Of a stretch of DNA of 9,708 nt, positions 1-7,048 are shown piece by piece; within the stretch, counting starts at the first letter, position 1; every line of letters begins with the position of its first letter. Source of the DNA: Actinomycetota bacterium (GTDB taxonomy: Bacteria > Acidobacteriota > Blastocatellia > Chloracidobacteriales > Chloracidobacteriaceae); NCBI GenBank assembly GCA_013298335.1, contig JAAFHI010000065.1, positions 1 through 9,708 of the forward strand. The letters are read 5' to 3'. Both the position numbers and the translations under genes were made by a program. The notes beneath the pieces are model-generated. The model was not told the origin of the DNA. It saw only the letters and a list, made by a program, of their open reading frames with translations, and did no database searches.

Positions 1-76
1 AGCCGCACACAACTGAAAACTGCTCTAATATATACATGCAGCGGAGCCATTCTCCCGAACACCCTTTTCAGCATGC
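1..76. other. Non-coding stretch at window edge
   Basis: I see no gene in this stretch. It contains an AT-rich patch (TAATATATACAT at about 27-38) and a single ACTGAAA-ACTG heptamer echo near 12-22, which has the same 7-bp period as the array that follows. The gene to the left of the window is not visible, so I cannot say whether this is its 3' or 5' flank. Confidence 0.4.
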
Positions 77-120
77 ACCGACTGACCACTGACCACTGGC
101 TGCTGGCTGCTGGCTGCTGG
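77..120. repeat. Heptanucleotide tandem repeat (CTGACCA / CTGGCTG)
   Basis: Two CTGACCA units (82-95) are followed by three CTGGCTG units (96-116) and a partial fourth, all in one continuous 7-bp register. The unit changes sequence partway but not phase, as expected if one heptamer diverged and then expanded. Open frames across it are low-complexity and are not credible genes. Arrays like this are expected to vary in copy number by replication slippage. Confidence 0.85.
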
Positions 121-149
121 ACGGTTCCCATTTTCACCAGTATCGCCAT

Positions 150-189
150 TGTCTCCCTGTCTCCCTGTCTCCCTGTCTCCCTGTCTCCC
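150..189. repeat. Octanucleotide tandem repeat, five TGTCTCCC units
   Basis: Five perfect, uninterrupted copies of TGTCTCCC, each 8 bp, occupy 150-189. The strand is strongly pyrimidine-rich (only one G per unit, no A). The tract lies just beyond the transcription terminator of the receptor gene, outside any convincing coding frame. Confidence 0.92.
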
Positions 190-193
190 CTCC

Positions 194-230
194 GACTCCA
201 AGACGCCCAGACTCCCAGACTCCCAGACTC
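194..230. repeat. Degenerate octanucleotide tandem repeat (GACTCCCA)
   Basis: Five units in an 8-bp register read GACTCCAA, GACGCCCA, GACTCCCA, GACTCCCA and a final GACTC that runs into the A8 tract at 231-238. The unit differs from TGTCTCCC at 150-189 by only a few bases, so the two arrays may be diverged relatives. On the minus strand this array lies immediately past the U-tract of the receptor terminator. Confidence 0.8.
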
Positions 231-269
231 AAAAAAAAGGGGCCGCCGGACGGTGTGTCCGACGGCCCC
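231..269 (-). terminator. Rho-independent terminator of the receptor gene
   Basis: Read on the minus strand, a 13-bp GC-rich stem (257-269 pairing with 239-251, loop 252-256) is followed directly by eight T residues (complement of 231-238). The one non-Watson-Crick position (246 against 262) becomes a G-U wobble in minus-strand RNA but an A-C mismatch in plus-strand RNA, so the structure favours minus-strand termination. It begins 28 bases after the receptor stop codon. This is a textbook intrinsic terminator. Confidence 0.93.
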
Positions 270-296
270 TCGATCCGAAGATCGTGAAGATTCAAA

Positions 297-3200
297 TTAG
301 AAGTCGATACGACCGCCGATTTGAACGATGCGCGACGCGAAGGTCGAGGTGATCTGACCGAAGGCGGCGCTGTTGATGTTCTGGGTCTGACCGACGAAGA
401 AGTTGGTGCGATTCAGGGCGTTGAACGCCTCGAAACGCAACTGGAACTTCACCCGTTCTGTAATCGTGAAGTTCTTGATGAGCGAAGCATCGAGGTTCAC
501 GAAGATCGGTCCGTTGATCGAGAAACGACCGAGGTTACCGGTCGCGCCCGGCGCGGCGTTGAAGAACACCTGGCCGTTGAAGTTCGCGGTCGAACCGCCG
601 CCTTCCGAAGCGCGGCCAGTGCCGGGGTTGAGGATGACCGGGTTGAAGAACCGGATACCGCGCGCGCCGGCATCGAACGAACCGATGAGGCTGCGGATCT
701 GGTCACGGGACAGGTTGGTGGTCGCGGTCTGGAGACCACGGCCAGCGCGCTGGAAGGTACCCGTCGTGTCAACGATGTTGATCGGCGCGCCGCTCGTCAG
801 GGCGAGAATGCCGACCACCTGCCAGCCGCCGATGATGGCGTTCAGCACGCGGCCCGAGCCACCGAAGAACTGCTTGCCCTTGCCGAAAGGCAGTTCATAG
901 ATGCCGTTGAAGTTGAAGGCATGCGTCGTGTCGAACGGCGCACGCGCCTTTTCAAGACCCTGATTGTTGTTGTCGAGCAGCGGTTCGAAGTTCTGCTGCG
1001 AGACACCCTGGGTGTTGGTCAGGACCTTGCCGAAGGTGTAGTTCGCCTGGAGCTGAAGACCACGCGAGAAGCGCTTGCGGATTTCCGCCTGCAAACTGTG
1101 GTAGCTCGAGAAACCCTGGTTCTGAATCAGGTTCACCGCACCGGTGTTGCAGTTGGCGCGAAGTGAAAGCGTACCGCAGGTCGCCTGAGCGTTGACGATG
1201 GAGTTGAAGGCCATTGCACCGGGGACGCCCTGCGCCACGGAGGTGCGGTTCTGTGCCGAGTTGAGCAGGGTGGCGAAGTTCGAGCCGTAAATGCGCTGGA
1301 ACGCGCCGTTGGCGGCATACGCCTGATTCCCCACGGTGGCGGGGTTCAGCGAACCCGTGGCCGCAAGGTTGGCCTGTGCAATGCGGAAGTCGGAAAGGAA
1401 TCCCGTATTGAAGATGTCGATCTGGTTGAGATCGATACCGCGCCACAGGTTGGTGGAACGGTTTCCGACATAGCGAATTTCAATGGCCGTGTCGAAACCG
1501 ACTTCACGCTGGAAGCTGACGTTGAATTCGTTGATGCGCGGGGTTTTGAGGTTCGGATCGACCGCGAACACCGTCCCGAAGTTGCCACCGACCGCCGCGC
1601 TGTTGTTGAACGCGAAGGTGCGGTTGAGGTTGAGGACCGGAAGGGTCACACCGGGAATAGTGCCCGAAACCCGTCCGTTGATCTGGTTGGTGGTCACGCC
1701 GTTGATGACGATGGTGGCGTTCGCACCGGTCGCGCCAAGGCCGACGTTTCCGTTGGCCGCGTTGTTGAGCACCGTCACGAGCGAGTCGTTGATGAAGCTC
1801 TGGCGGAAGCCGCCGCGGATGACCGTCTTGCCGTCGCCGGGCATGAGCGCGTTCAGTATCCGATTCTTGAAGTTCGGCGAGTAGGCCACGCTGAGAATCG
1901 GCGCAACCGTGCTGTAGTCCGTCTTGTAGTACTGCTTGTTGCCGGCGTTCGTTCCGATGACACCGTAGGTGCCGTTCGGGTCGAGGATCGCCTGCTGGAT
2001 GTTCGGGGTGCCGGTCGGGATGACCGGTTCGAGCGCCAGACCGTTTTCGAGACGGAGCGCCGGGTACACTTCATACCGAAGTCCGGCATTGATGGTGAGG
2101 TTCGGGCGAAGTCTCCAGCTATCCTGGAAGTAAAACGCATGGTTCGAATAACGGAACGGCTGGAAGCGCTGCACCGGAGCAAATCCGGAAGTCAGGCTTT
2201 CCACGTTAAACGTCTGCGCACCCGAGCTGAGGATACCGCCATTCAGGGCAAGCAGGCTGTTCGCGAGGTTCAACTGGGTCGCGCTGATACCGCCGAGCGC
2301 AGTGAAGTTGTTCGCGGCAAACTGCGGCGTGTTGGCATTGATGCCGATATTGTAAAGCGGCACGATGCCGGCCTGGTTGAAGGCATCAACGTAAAAAAGC
2401 TGGGACTGGAAACCGAACGACAGCGTGTGGTTGCCGAGGGTCCAGGTTGCGTTGTCCTGCACGTTGATGTTGTTGGTGTTCCGACCCTGGGTCTGGAAAC
2501 CGACTTCCGGCGAGTCCACCACGCCGAGGTTCACGAAGAAGGCCGGGTTGGCCGTCGTCCGGTTGAACGGCACTTCACTCTTGAAGAAACCGCTGCGGAG
2601 TTCGTTGGTGAGGTTCGCCTTCGGCGTATAGCGCCAGGCCACCGACACGAGCTGATTTCTCGAGGTCTGAACCACCGATGCAACCGGATTGAACCCGAAG
2701 TTGCCCGACTGCGCCGCATCGGCGTCCGGACGGAGGTTCGATTCGAAGTTGTAGGTGTAGGTCCCGGTCACAACGTTCTTTTCGTTGATTTCATAGTCCA
2801 CGCGGGTCGAATAGGCGTTGCGATCCTGATTCTGACCAGCATTGAACTGAAATCCCGTCGTGTTGAATCCGTCACCGCCGGCGGCATTGCCCTGCGGCGC
2901 CGGGTTGATGAACCGGGAGAGGACGATCGGGTCGGTTGCCCCCGGAAGTCCGGCGATACCGGCAGTCTGCGCGAACTGGAGCAGATTGGTGATCGTCTGG
3001 CGCTGACCGGCGGTGTTGGTGAACGAGAAACCGCCGCTCCGCGTGAGGGGCGTCAGAACCGTCCGGTTCTGCTGACCGGCGAGACGATCCTTGAGACCTT
3101 CAAACGAGAAGAAGAAGAAGACCTTCTTCGTTCCGGGGACGGGACCGCCGATGCGGCCGCCGTAATTGTTCCGGTTCCGGAAGGGAAGCCGAATGCCGGC

Positions 3201-4040
3201 GCGATTGTTGAAGAAGCTGTTCGCCCCGAGTTCGGAGTTCCGGTTGAAGAGGAACGCCGCGCCGTGGTACTGGCTCGTACCGCGCGGGGTCACGATCTGG
3301 ATCTGCGACGCGCCGTAGCCTTGTGAGGCATCCGCGTTCGAGGTCGTGATCGTGAATTCGGCCGTGTCGTCCACCGAAGGACGCTGCGGCGCGAAGTCCG
3401 TCGCGTTGGTGCGGATGAACGCATCCTGCACGTTGATGCCATCACGGGTGATGTTGGTCGAGGTCGTGCGGAGGCCGTTGATCGACGTGTTCTGCGCGCC
3501 GTTCGACGAAACGCCCGCCTGCAACGCAAGCAGGTTCAGCGGATTCCGACCGTTGAGCGGCAGATCGAGAATCTGCTTCTGGTTGACGGTGGTGCTGAGC
3601 GCGCCGTTGTTGGCGTTGACCAGCGACGCGCCGCCCGCCGAAACCTCGACGATTTCATTGGCGCCGCCGGCGTTGAGTTCCGCGTTCAGACGATATTCGC
3701 GACCGACTTCGATCTTGATGTCCTTGGTCGAATAGGTCTTGAAGTTCTGAGCGGAAATTTTGACTTCGTAGGAACCGAAGTCCAACAGCGGGACAATAAA
3801 GCCGCCATCGGAATTGGTGGTTACGGTACGGACCTTCTGGGTCCCGGAGTCGGTCACCTCGACCGTTGCCCCGGCGACGGCAGCCCCGGTGGAGTCGGTT
3901 ACGACTCCAACCAAGGTTCCAGTCGAACCGGTTTGCGCAAACGCCGAAGCACTTCCCAGAAACAGGCAGAGCACAGCGATGAGCGTTCGGGCAACGGTTG
4001 CGGGTTGACTCCATGCATGACGAGCTTGCATAGGTTTCAC
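297..4040 (-). CDS. Oar-like TonB-dependent outer-membrane receptor with N-terminal carboxypeptidase-regulatory domain
   Basis: A 1247-residue outer-membrane beta-barrel protein of the large Oar-like/TonB-dependent type that is greatly expanded in Acidobacteriota. A signal peptide (residues 1-35, cleavage probably in AFA|Q) leads into a CarboxypepD_reg-like Ig-fold at about 40-125 (GVVTDSTGAAVAGATVEV). A plug-like region follows, with the hallmark LPLNGRN at 160-166, and then a long Asn/Gly-rich barrel (NAGLRYEV, FNALNRTNFF). The chain ends in Phe, as expected for a barrel recognised by the Bam machinery. The GTG at 4040 is chosen because GGAGG (4045-4049) lies 4 bases upstream; an in-frame ATG at 4031 is the alternative. 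A strong terminator follows the stop. No TonB/ExbBD, SusD-like or substrate-specific gene adjoins it, so the ligand cannot be named; an adhesion or matrix role rather than uptake is possible. Confidence 0.93.
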   Translation of the reverse strand: MKPMQARHAWSQPATVARTLIAVLCLFLGSASAFAQTGSTGTLVGVVTDSTGAAVAGATVEVTDSGTQKVRTVTTNSDGGFIVPLLDFGSYEVKISAQNFKTYSTKDIKIEVGREYRLNAELNAGGANEIVEVSAGGASLVNANNGALSTTVNQKQILDLPLNGRNPLNLLALQAGVSSNGAQNTSINGLRTTSTNITRDGINVQDAFIRTNATDFAPQRPSVDDTAEFTITTSNADASQGYGASQIQIVTPRGTSQYHGAAFLFNRNSELGANSFFNNRAGIRLPFRNRNNYGGRIGGPVPGTKKVFFFFSFEGLKDRLAGQQNRTVLTPLTRSGGFSFTNTAGQRQTITNLLQFAQTAGIAGLPGATDPIVLSRFINPAPQGNAAGGDGFNTTGFQFNAGQNQDRNAYSTRVDYEINEKNVVTGTYTYNFESNLRPDADAAQSGNFGFNPVASVVQTSRNQLVSVAWRYTPKANLTNELRSGFFKSEVPFNRTTANPAFFVNLGVVDSPEVGFQTQGRNTNNINVQDNATWTLGNHTLSFGFQSQLFYVDAFNQAGIVPLYNIGINANTPQFAANNFTALGGISATQLNLANSLLALNGGILSSGAQTFNVESLTSGFAPVQRFQPFRYSNHAFYFQDSWRLRPNLTINAGLRYEVYPALRLENGLALEPVIPTGTPNIQQAILDPNGTYGVIGTNAGNKQYYKTDYSTVAPILSVAYSPNFKNRILNALMPGDGKTVIRGGFRQSFINDSLVTVLNNAANGNVGLGATGANATIVINGVTTNQINGRVSGTIPGVTLPVLNLNRTFAFNNSAAVGGNFGTVFAVDPNLKTPRINEFNVSFQREVGFDTAIEIRYVGNRSTNLWRGIDLNQIDIFNTGFLSDFRIAQANLAATGSLNPATVGNQAYAANGAFQRIYGSNFATLLNSAQNRTSVAQGVPGAMAFNSIVNAQATCGTLSLRANCNTGAVNLIQNQGFSSYHSLQAEIRKRFSRGLQLQANYTFGKVLTNTQGVSQQNFEPLLDNNNQGLEKARAPFDTTHAFNFNGIYELPFGKGKQFFGGSGRVLNAIIGGWQVVGILALTSGAPINIVDTTGTFQRAGRGLQTATTNLSRDQIRSLIGSFDAGARGIRFFNPVILNPGTGRASEGGGSTANFNGQVFFNAAPGATGNLGRFSINGPIFVNLDASLIKNFTITERVKFQLRFEAFNALNRTNFFVGQTQNINSAAFGQITSTFASRIVQIGGRIDF

Positions 4041-4044
4041 ACAG

Positions 4045-4049
4045 CCTCC
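4045..4049 (-). promoter_or_regulatory. Shine-Dalgarno deciding the GTG start of the receptor
   Basis: GGAGG on the minus strand sits 4 bases before the GTG at 4040-4038 and 13 bases before the in-frame ATG at 4031. The spacing is slightly short for GTG but clearly too long for ATG, so GTG is preferred. Confidence 0.55.
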
Positions 4050-4074
4050 ATGGTTTTAGATTGGCTTACTTTAA

Positions 4075-4090
4075 GACAAACGTCGTGCCA
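4075..4090 (-). promoter_or_regulatory. Candidate sigma-54 (-24/-12) promoter upstream of the receptor
   Basis: The minus strand reads TGGCACGACGTTTGTC. It matches the sigma-54 consensus TGGCACG-N4-TTGCW at every position of the -24 element and has the correct 10-base GG-to-G spacing; the only core deviation is GT instead of GC at -12. Transcription would begin near 4064, giving a leader of about 25 bases that contains the GGAGG ribosome-binding site. No enhancer-binding-protein site or sigma-54 activator gene is visible in the window, so this stays a motif-level call. Confidence 0.4.
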
Positions 4091-4274
4091 CAAAGCGTAA
4101 AAGTCAGGAAACACAACGGCTTACCTGAAAATGCAGCACTTACGCGACATTGGTATTCCGGAAGGAGGGATTTCTCCTTGAGAGAACGCCGAAAAAATTC
4201 ACTTTTTTGGAGATGACCGTCTTTTTCTTGGGCGAATTGGACGAAATCCGCCGGACATCAGCCTCCGTCCGATC

Positions 4275-5651
4275 TCATCGAATGCCGGGAAATTGCAGCT
4301 CAGAAGCTTTTATTTCGTGTTTCCACAACTCCCGCCCCTCGGAATCGACACAGGTCATGGTCAGTATGCGGGCGGTTCGCGGCCCCGAAAATTCGAGCAG
4401 GCCGAAGTTGTGTTTTTCGACGACGAGCGTTCCCGGCACGCGGGCCGGGTTGTTGTCCTCGATGGGGGCCGGCTTGGCATAGCCGGCGGTCAGTGAACTC
4501 GACGTAAAATCGTACAGCGGATACATCCCCGGATCGGTTCGCCGGAGCAATTCGGCGTAGTGGCGGTCGCCGGAGAGAAACACGACGCCCGGAATCTTCT
4601 CTTCCCGGATAAAATCAAGCAGCTTTTTCTGCTCGACCGGAAACTGGTTGAATCCCTCGAACCTGTTGAGCGGATTCAGCATCTGGTTGCCGCCGACCAC
4701 GATTTTGAAGGGGGCTTCGCTCGCCCGGAGCGATTCCGCCAGCCACCGCATCTGGGCTTCCCCGAACATCGCCTTGTCGGCGGCCTTCTCGGAAATCCGG
4801 TTCGGCGAGCGGTGGTACCGGTCGTCGAGCATGAAAAACTCGATGTCGCCCCATTCGAACCGCCCGAAGACTCCCGGCGTCTCGGACGTGCCGTAGCTCG
4901 GATTCGCCCAGTAGTCCTTGAAGATCTTCAGCGAGACATCCCGACCGCGATAGGTTCGGTCACTGTCGTTCGGGCCGTAATCATGGTCGTCCCAGATGGC
5001 GTAGTGGTGGGTCGCGGCGAGCAGCGGCTGGACGGCTTCCTGCGCCCGGGTGTGGGCGCAGCGGTAGCGCATCCCGGATTCCGTCATCCAGTCGGCCTCC
5101 CGGTAGTAGCAGTTGTCTCCCAGCCAGAGCATCAGTTCGGGCCGCCGCTTGACGATGGCCGCGAAAACCTCCGGACTGTCGCCGTAGGGTGTGCCGGGTC
5201 GGTCGAAGGGCGGGTCGTTCACGTAATTGCAGGAGCCGAACGCAACCTTGAAGGCGGGCGGTTCGGTCCGCCAGCGCCACATGGGCTGGGTCTGAAACGA
5301 CATCTCGTAGGGCCGCTCCACCCGTTCGCCGTCAATGTAGATTTCGTAGTCGTACTGCGTCCCGAAGTCCAGTCCGCTCAATATGAAGCGGGCAATATGG
5401 TCACCCGCCGAAGCGGTCCGGATTTCCTCGCTCAAATGCGATTTTCCGGCCTCGCCCCGCTTCCAGTACCGAACCTGAACCCGCGCCGGACGGCGGGTCT
5501 GAAGCCAGATGACCGTTTCGGTCAGTTCCGCGTAACCGAGCATCGGCCCGGCCAGAAGTGCGTCGGAGGGGGCGCCGGCGGCACGCAGTCGGGCCCAGGA
5601 AAGCAGCACCGGCGTCAACAGTGCATGTCCGAGAAATGAACGTCGCTTCAC
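4275..5651 (-). CDS. phoD: PhoD-like alkaline phosphatase/phosphodiesterase, Tat-exported
   Basis: A 458-residue metallophosphoesterase of the PhoD/YvnB class, which hydrolyses phosphate mono- and diesters outside the cytoplasm using Fe/Ca-type metal centres. The N-terminus KRRSFLG (residues 2-8) followed by a hydrophobic stretch is a twin-arginine signal, the export route known for PhoD. An Ig-like PhoD_N domain covers about 33-121. The catalytic domain then shows FGSCNY (138-143), GDNCYY (178-183), WDDHDYGPND (220-229), LDDRYHR (275-281), GGNQM (320-324) and SGDRHYAEL (360-368), which carry the expected metal ligands. The start is GTG, supported by GGAAGG (5659-5664) seven bases upstream. 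The gene lies 39 bp after the kinase gene and is probably in the same transcript. Family membership is firm; the natural substrate is not visible, so the gene symbol is by family only. Confidence 0.93.
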   Translation of the reverse strand: MKRRSFLGHALLTPVLLSWARLRAAGAPSDALLAGPMLGYAELTETVIWLQTRRPARVQVRYWKRGEAGKSHLSEEIRTASAGDHIARFILSGLDFGTQYDYEIYIDGERVERPYEMSFQTQPMWRWRTEPPAFKVAFGSCNYVNDPPFDRPGTPYGDSPEVFAAIVKRRPELMLWLGDNCYYREADWMTESGMRYRCAHTRAQEAVQPLLAATHHYAIWDDHDYGPNDSDRTYRGRDVSLKIFKDYWANPSYGTSETPGVFGRFEWGDIEFFMLDDRYHRSPNRISEKAADKAMFGEAQMRWLAESLRASEAPFKIVVGGNQMLNPLNRFEGFNQFPVEQKKLLDFIREEKIPGVVFLSGDRHYAELLRRTDPGMYPLYDFTSSSLTAGYAKPAPIEDNNPARVPGTLVVEKHNFGLLEFSGPRTARILTMTCVDSEGRELWKHEIKASELQFPGIR

Positions 5652-5658
5652 GAAAAAG

Positions 5659-5664
5659 CCTTCC
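5659..5664 (-). promoter_or_regulatory. Shine-Dalgarno for the PhoD-like GTG start
   Basis: GGAAGG on the minus strand lies 7 bases before the GTG at 5651-5649. The GTG is also the only candidate that keeps the complete KRR twin-arginine motif, so the ribosome-binding site and the signal peptide agree. Confidence 0.7.
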
Positions 5665-5690
5665 GAAAAAAGAAATGTGGAGGATTGGCG

Positions 5691-6914
5691 TCAGCGGTGC
5701 CGCAAGTACCAAAGAAGGATGAACACAATCAAGACGACCATGACGGCCAGCAGCAGAAAAAGGTACCGCAGGAGGAAGGGACGGGCTTCGCCGGGACTGC
5801 CATGCGCCACCAGCGACGCCACCACCGGATCGAGCGGCTTGACGGACGGCGGGGGCGGGTCAGCCGGGCGGGGCGCATCCTCCACCGCGGTCGGCGGAAC
5901 GGACCGGTCGGCGTCCTTTTCGCGATCCTTCTCGCGCTTGGTCATGGATTCGGCCAGTCGGACCGCAAGTTCGAGTTCGCGGGCGAGTTCCGAGGCCGCC
6001 TGCGGACGCCGGAGCGGACTCTTTTCGAGCGACCGCAGCACCACCCGCTCGACGTGGGCCGAAATTTCCGGACGAACCCGGCGCGGCGAGGGGGGACTTT
6101 CATTGGCATGCTTGTTGAGAATCACCTTGGACGGCCCGCCGGAAAAGGGCGGTTTCCCCGTCAGCATCTCGTAAATGATGATTCCAAAAGAGTAAATGTC
6201 GGAACGGGCATCCAGTTCGAGGCCCTTCGCCTGCTCCGGCGACATGTACTGCGGCGTCCCCATGACCATGTTCTGGGCGGTCAGGGGCGCACTGTCGGTC
6301 GTGTCTTCCTGAACCTTCGCGATGCCGAAATCGAGCACCTTGACGATCTCGCGCTCCGGCTCGGCGGTCGGCAGCAGCATGATGTTTTCCGGCTTGAGGT
6401 CCCGGTGGATGACGTTCTGCGCGTGGGCGGCGTCGAGCGCGTCCCCGATCTGCCTTGAAACGTGCAGGATGCGGTCCATCGAAAAGGGACCGTCGGTCTG
6501 CACCGCCCGTTTGAGGGTCAGCCCTTCAAGGTACTCCATGACAAGGTAGACATAGCCTTCCTCGCTGGTCCCGAAATCGGTCACATGAATCACGTTCTGG
6601 TTGTCGATCCGGCTGGCGGCCTGCGCCTCTTTCTGGAAGCGCTTCACCGCCCGGCGCTGGGCGGCGAGTTCGGCGTGGAGAATCTTGACCGCCCAGAGCT
6701 TGCGGGTCAGGACGTGGGTCGCCCGATACACCGTACACATGCCGCCCTCGCCAATCCGGGCGGTCAGGTGGTAGCGGTCAATGAACACCCGCCCGACGAG
6801 CGGGTCCTCGTTGATTTCCTCTTCATCCGAGGCGACCAGCAACGACTGACCGTCGTACGGACAAAACGAGATGTCCGCCGTATAGGTGCGTCGACATTGC
6901 GGGCAAGCCTTCAT
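5691..6914 (-). CDS. Tail-anchored Ser/Thr protein kinase with N-terminal zinc-ribbon
   Basis: A 407-residue eukaryotic-like (Hanks-type) Ser/Thr kinase. Residues 4-22 form a short zinc-ribbon-like motif (CPQC...FCPYDG), common in acidobacterial kinases; only three cysteines are present, so metal binding is uncertain. The kinase domain (about 48-315) has every catalytic element: glycine loop GEGGMCTVY (55-63), Lys77, alphaC Glu96, HRDLKPEN (170-177), DFG (195-197) and SPE (225-227). A charged, proline-rich linker (about 325-370) leads to one membrane helix (about 378-402) that ends in only a few basic residues. There is thus essentially no extracytoplasmic sensor domain. The ATG at 6914 has no Shine-Dalgarno; a heptamer repeat array begins directly upstream. 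The solute-binding lipoprotein gene precedes it and the PhoD-like gene follows 39 bp later. Kinase function is secure; its targets and input signal are unknown. Confidence 0.94.
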   Translation of the reverse strand: MKACPQCRRTYTADISFCPYDGQSLLVASDEEEINEDPLVGRVFIDRYHLTARIGEGGMCTVYRATHVLTRKLWAVKILHAELAAQRRAVKRFQKEAQAASRIDNQNVIHVTDFGTSEEGYVYLVMEYLEGLTLKRAVQTDGPFSMDRILHVSRQIGDALDAAHAQNVIHRDLKPENIMLLPTAEPEREIVKVLDFGIAKVQEDTTDSAPLTAQNMVMGTPQYMSPEQAKGLELDARSDIYSFGIIIYEMLTGKPPFSGGPSKVILNKHANESPPSPRRVRPEISAHVERVVLRSLEKSPLRRPQAASELARELELAVRLAESMTKREKDREKDADRSVPPTAVEDAPRPADPPPPSVKPLDPVVASLVAHGSPGEARPFLLRYLFLLLAVMVVLIVFILLWYLRHR

Positions 6915-6950
6915 GAGAGAATTGAGAGTTGAGAATTGAGAGTTGAGAAG
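6915..6950. repeat. Heptamer tandem array GAGARTT, left arm
   Basis: Units from 6917 alternate GAGAATT and GAGAGTT (four units, to 6944), with a partial fifth. The array abuts the kinase start codon (6912-6914) and occupies the place where its ribosome-binding site should be. Its reverse complement appears at 7007-7048. Confidence 0.9.
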
Positions 6951-6970
6951 GACGAATCGAGAAACGTGAA

Positions 6971-7007
6971 GGAGGCAGGTGAACGATGATGAACGACCAC
7001 TGCCTCC
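6971..7007. repeat. Inner inverted repeat GGAGGCAG / CTGCCTCC
   Basis: A perfect 8-bp GC-rich inverted repeat (6971-6978 and 7000-7007) is nested inside the two heptamer arms, with a 21-base loop. Together with the arms it would form one long composite hairpin in RNA or a cruciform in DNA. No T-tract follows on either strand at this inner stem. Confidence 0.7.
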
Positions 7008-7048
7008 TCAACTCTCAATTCTCAATTCTCAATTCTCAACTCTCAATT
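7007..7048. repeat. Heptamer tandem array CTCAAYT, right arm
   Basis: Six uninterrupted 7-bp units (CTCAACT or CTCAATT) run from 7007 to 7048; the last two bases form part of the TAA stop of the solute-binding protein gene. In reverse complement the array pairs with 6920-6947 over 28 bp with one mismatch. Because both arms are repeats, they can also pair in shifted registers. Confidence 0.9.

Larger units (their letters stand above)
4041..4274. other. 234-bp intergenic region between the PhoD-like gene and the receptor
   Basis: This region is noticeably more AT-rich than the flanking genes. It holds the candidate sigma-54 promoter, a small stem AAGGAG/CTCCTT with a 6-base loop (4162-4179), an overlapping 8-bp TTCCGGAA palindrome (4156-4163), and facing A6/T6 runs (4192-4208). 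None has the GC stem plus U-tract of an intrinsic terminator, so read-through from the phosphatase gene into the receptor cannot be excluded. Confidence 0.5.

Noticed and set aside
73..352. Two small overlapping plus-strand frames across the tandem repeats
   Set aside because: Their sequences are translated repeats (Ser-Pro-Cys-Leu type) that run through the terminator hairpin.
321..1166. Plus-strand open frame of 281 codons antisense to the 3' part of the receptor
   Set aside because: Same antisense composition effect; no ribosome-binding site or recognisable motif, and it overlaps conserved barrel sequence on the other strand.
2139..3326. Long plus-strand open frame (395 codons) antisense to the receptor gene
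   Set aside because: It lies wholly inside a well-supported gene, is rich in Arg/Val/Glu in the manner of a reverse-strand shadow of GC-rich codons, and shows no recognisable motif.
4192..4208. Facing A6 and T6 runs as a possible terminator after the PhoD-like gene
   Set aside because: The stem would be A-T only, with no GC-rich part, so it is too weak to call an intrinsic terminator.
4560..5639. Plus-strand open frame of 359 codons antisense to the PhoD-like gene
   Set aside because: It is a shadow of the phosphatase, with no motif of its own.
6915..7048. CRISPR array or insertion sequence
   Set aside because: The units are 7 bp with no spacers between them, and there is no transposase or target-site duplication; it is a tandem-repeat hairpin.
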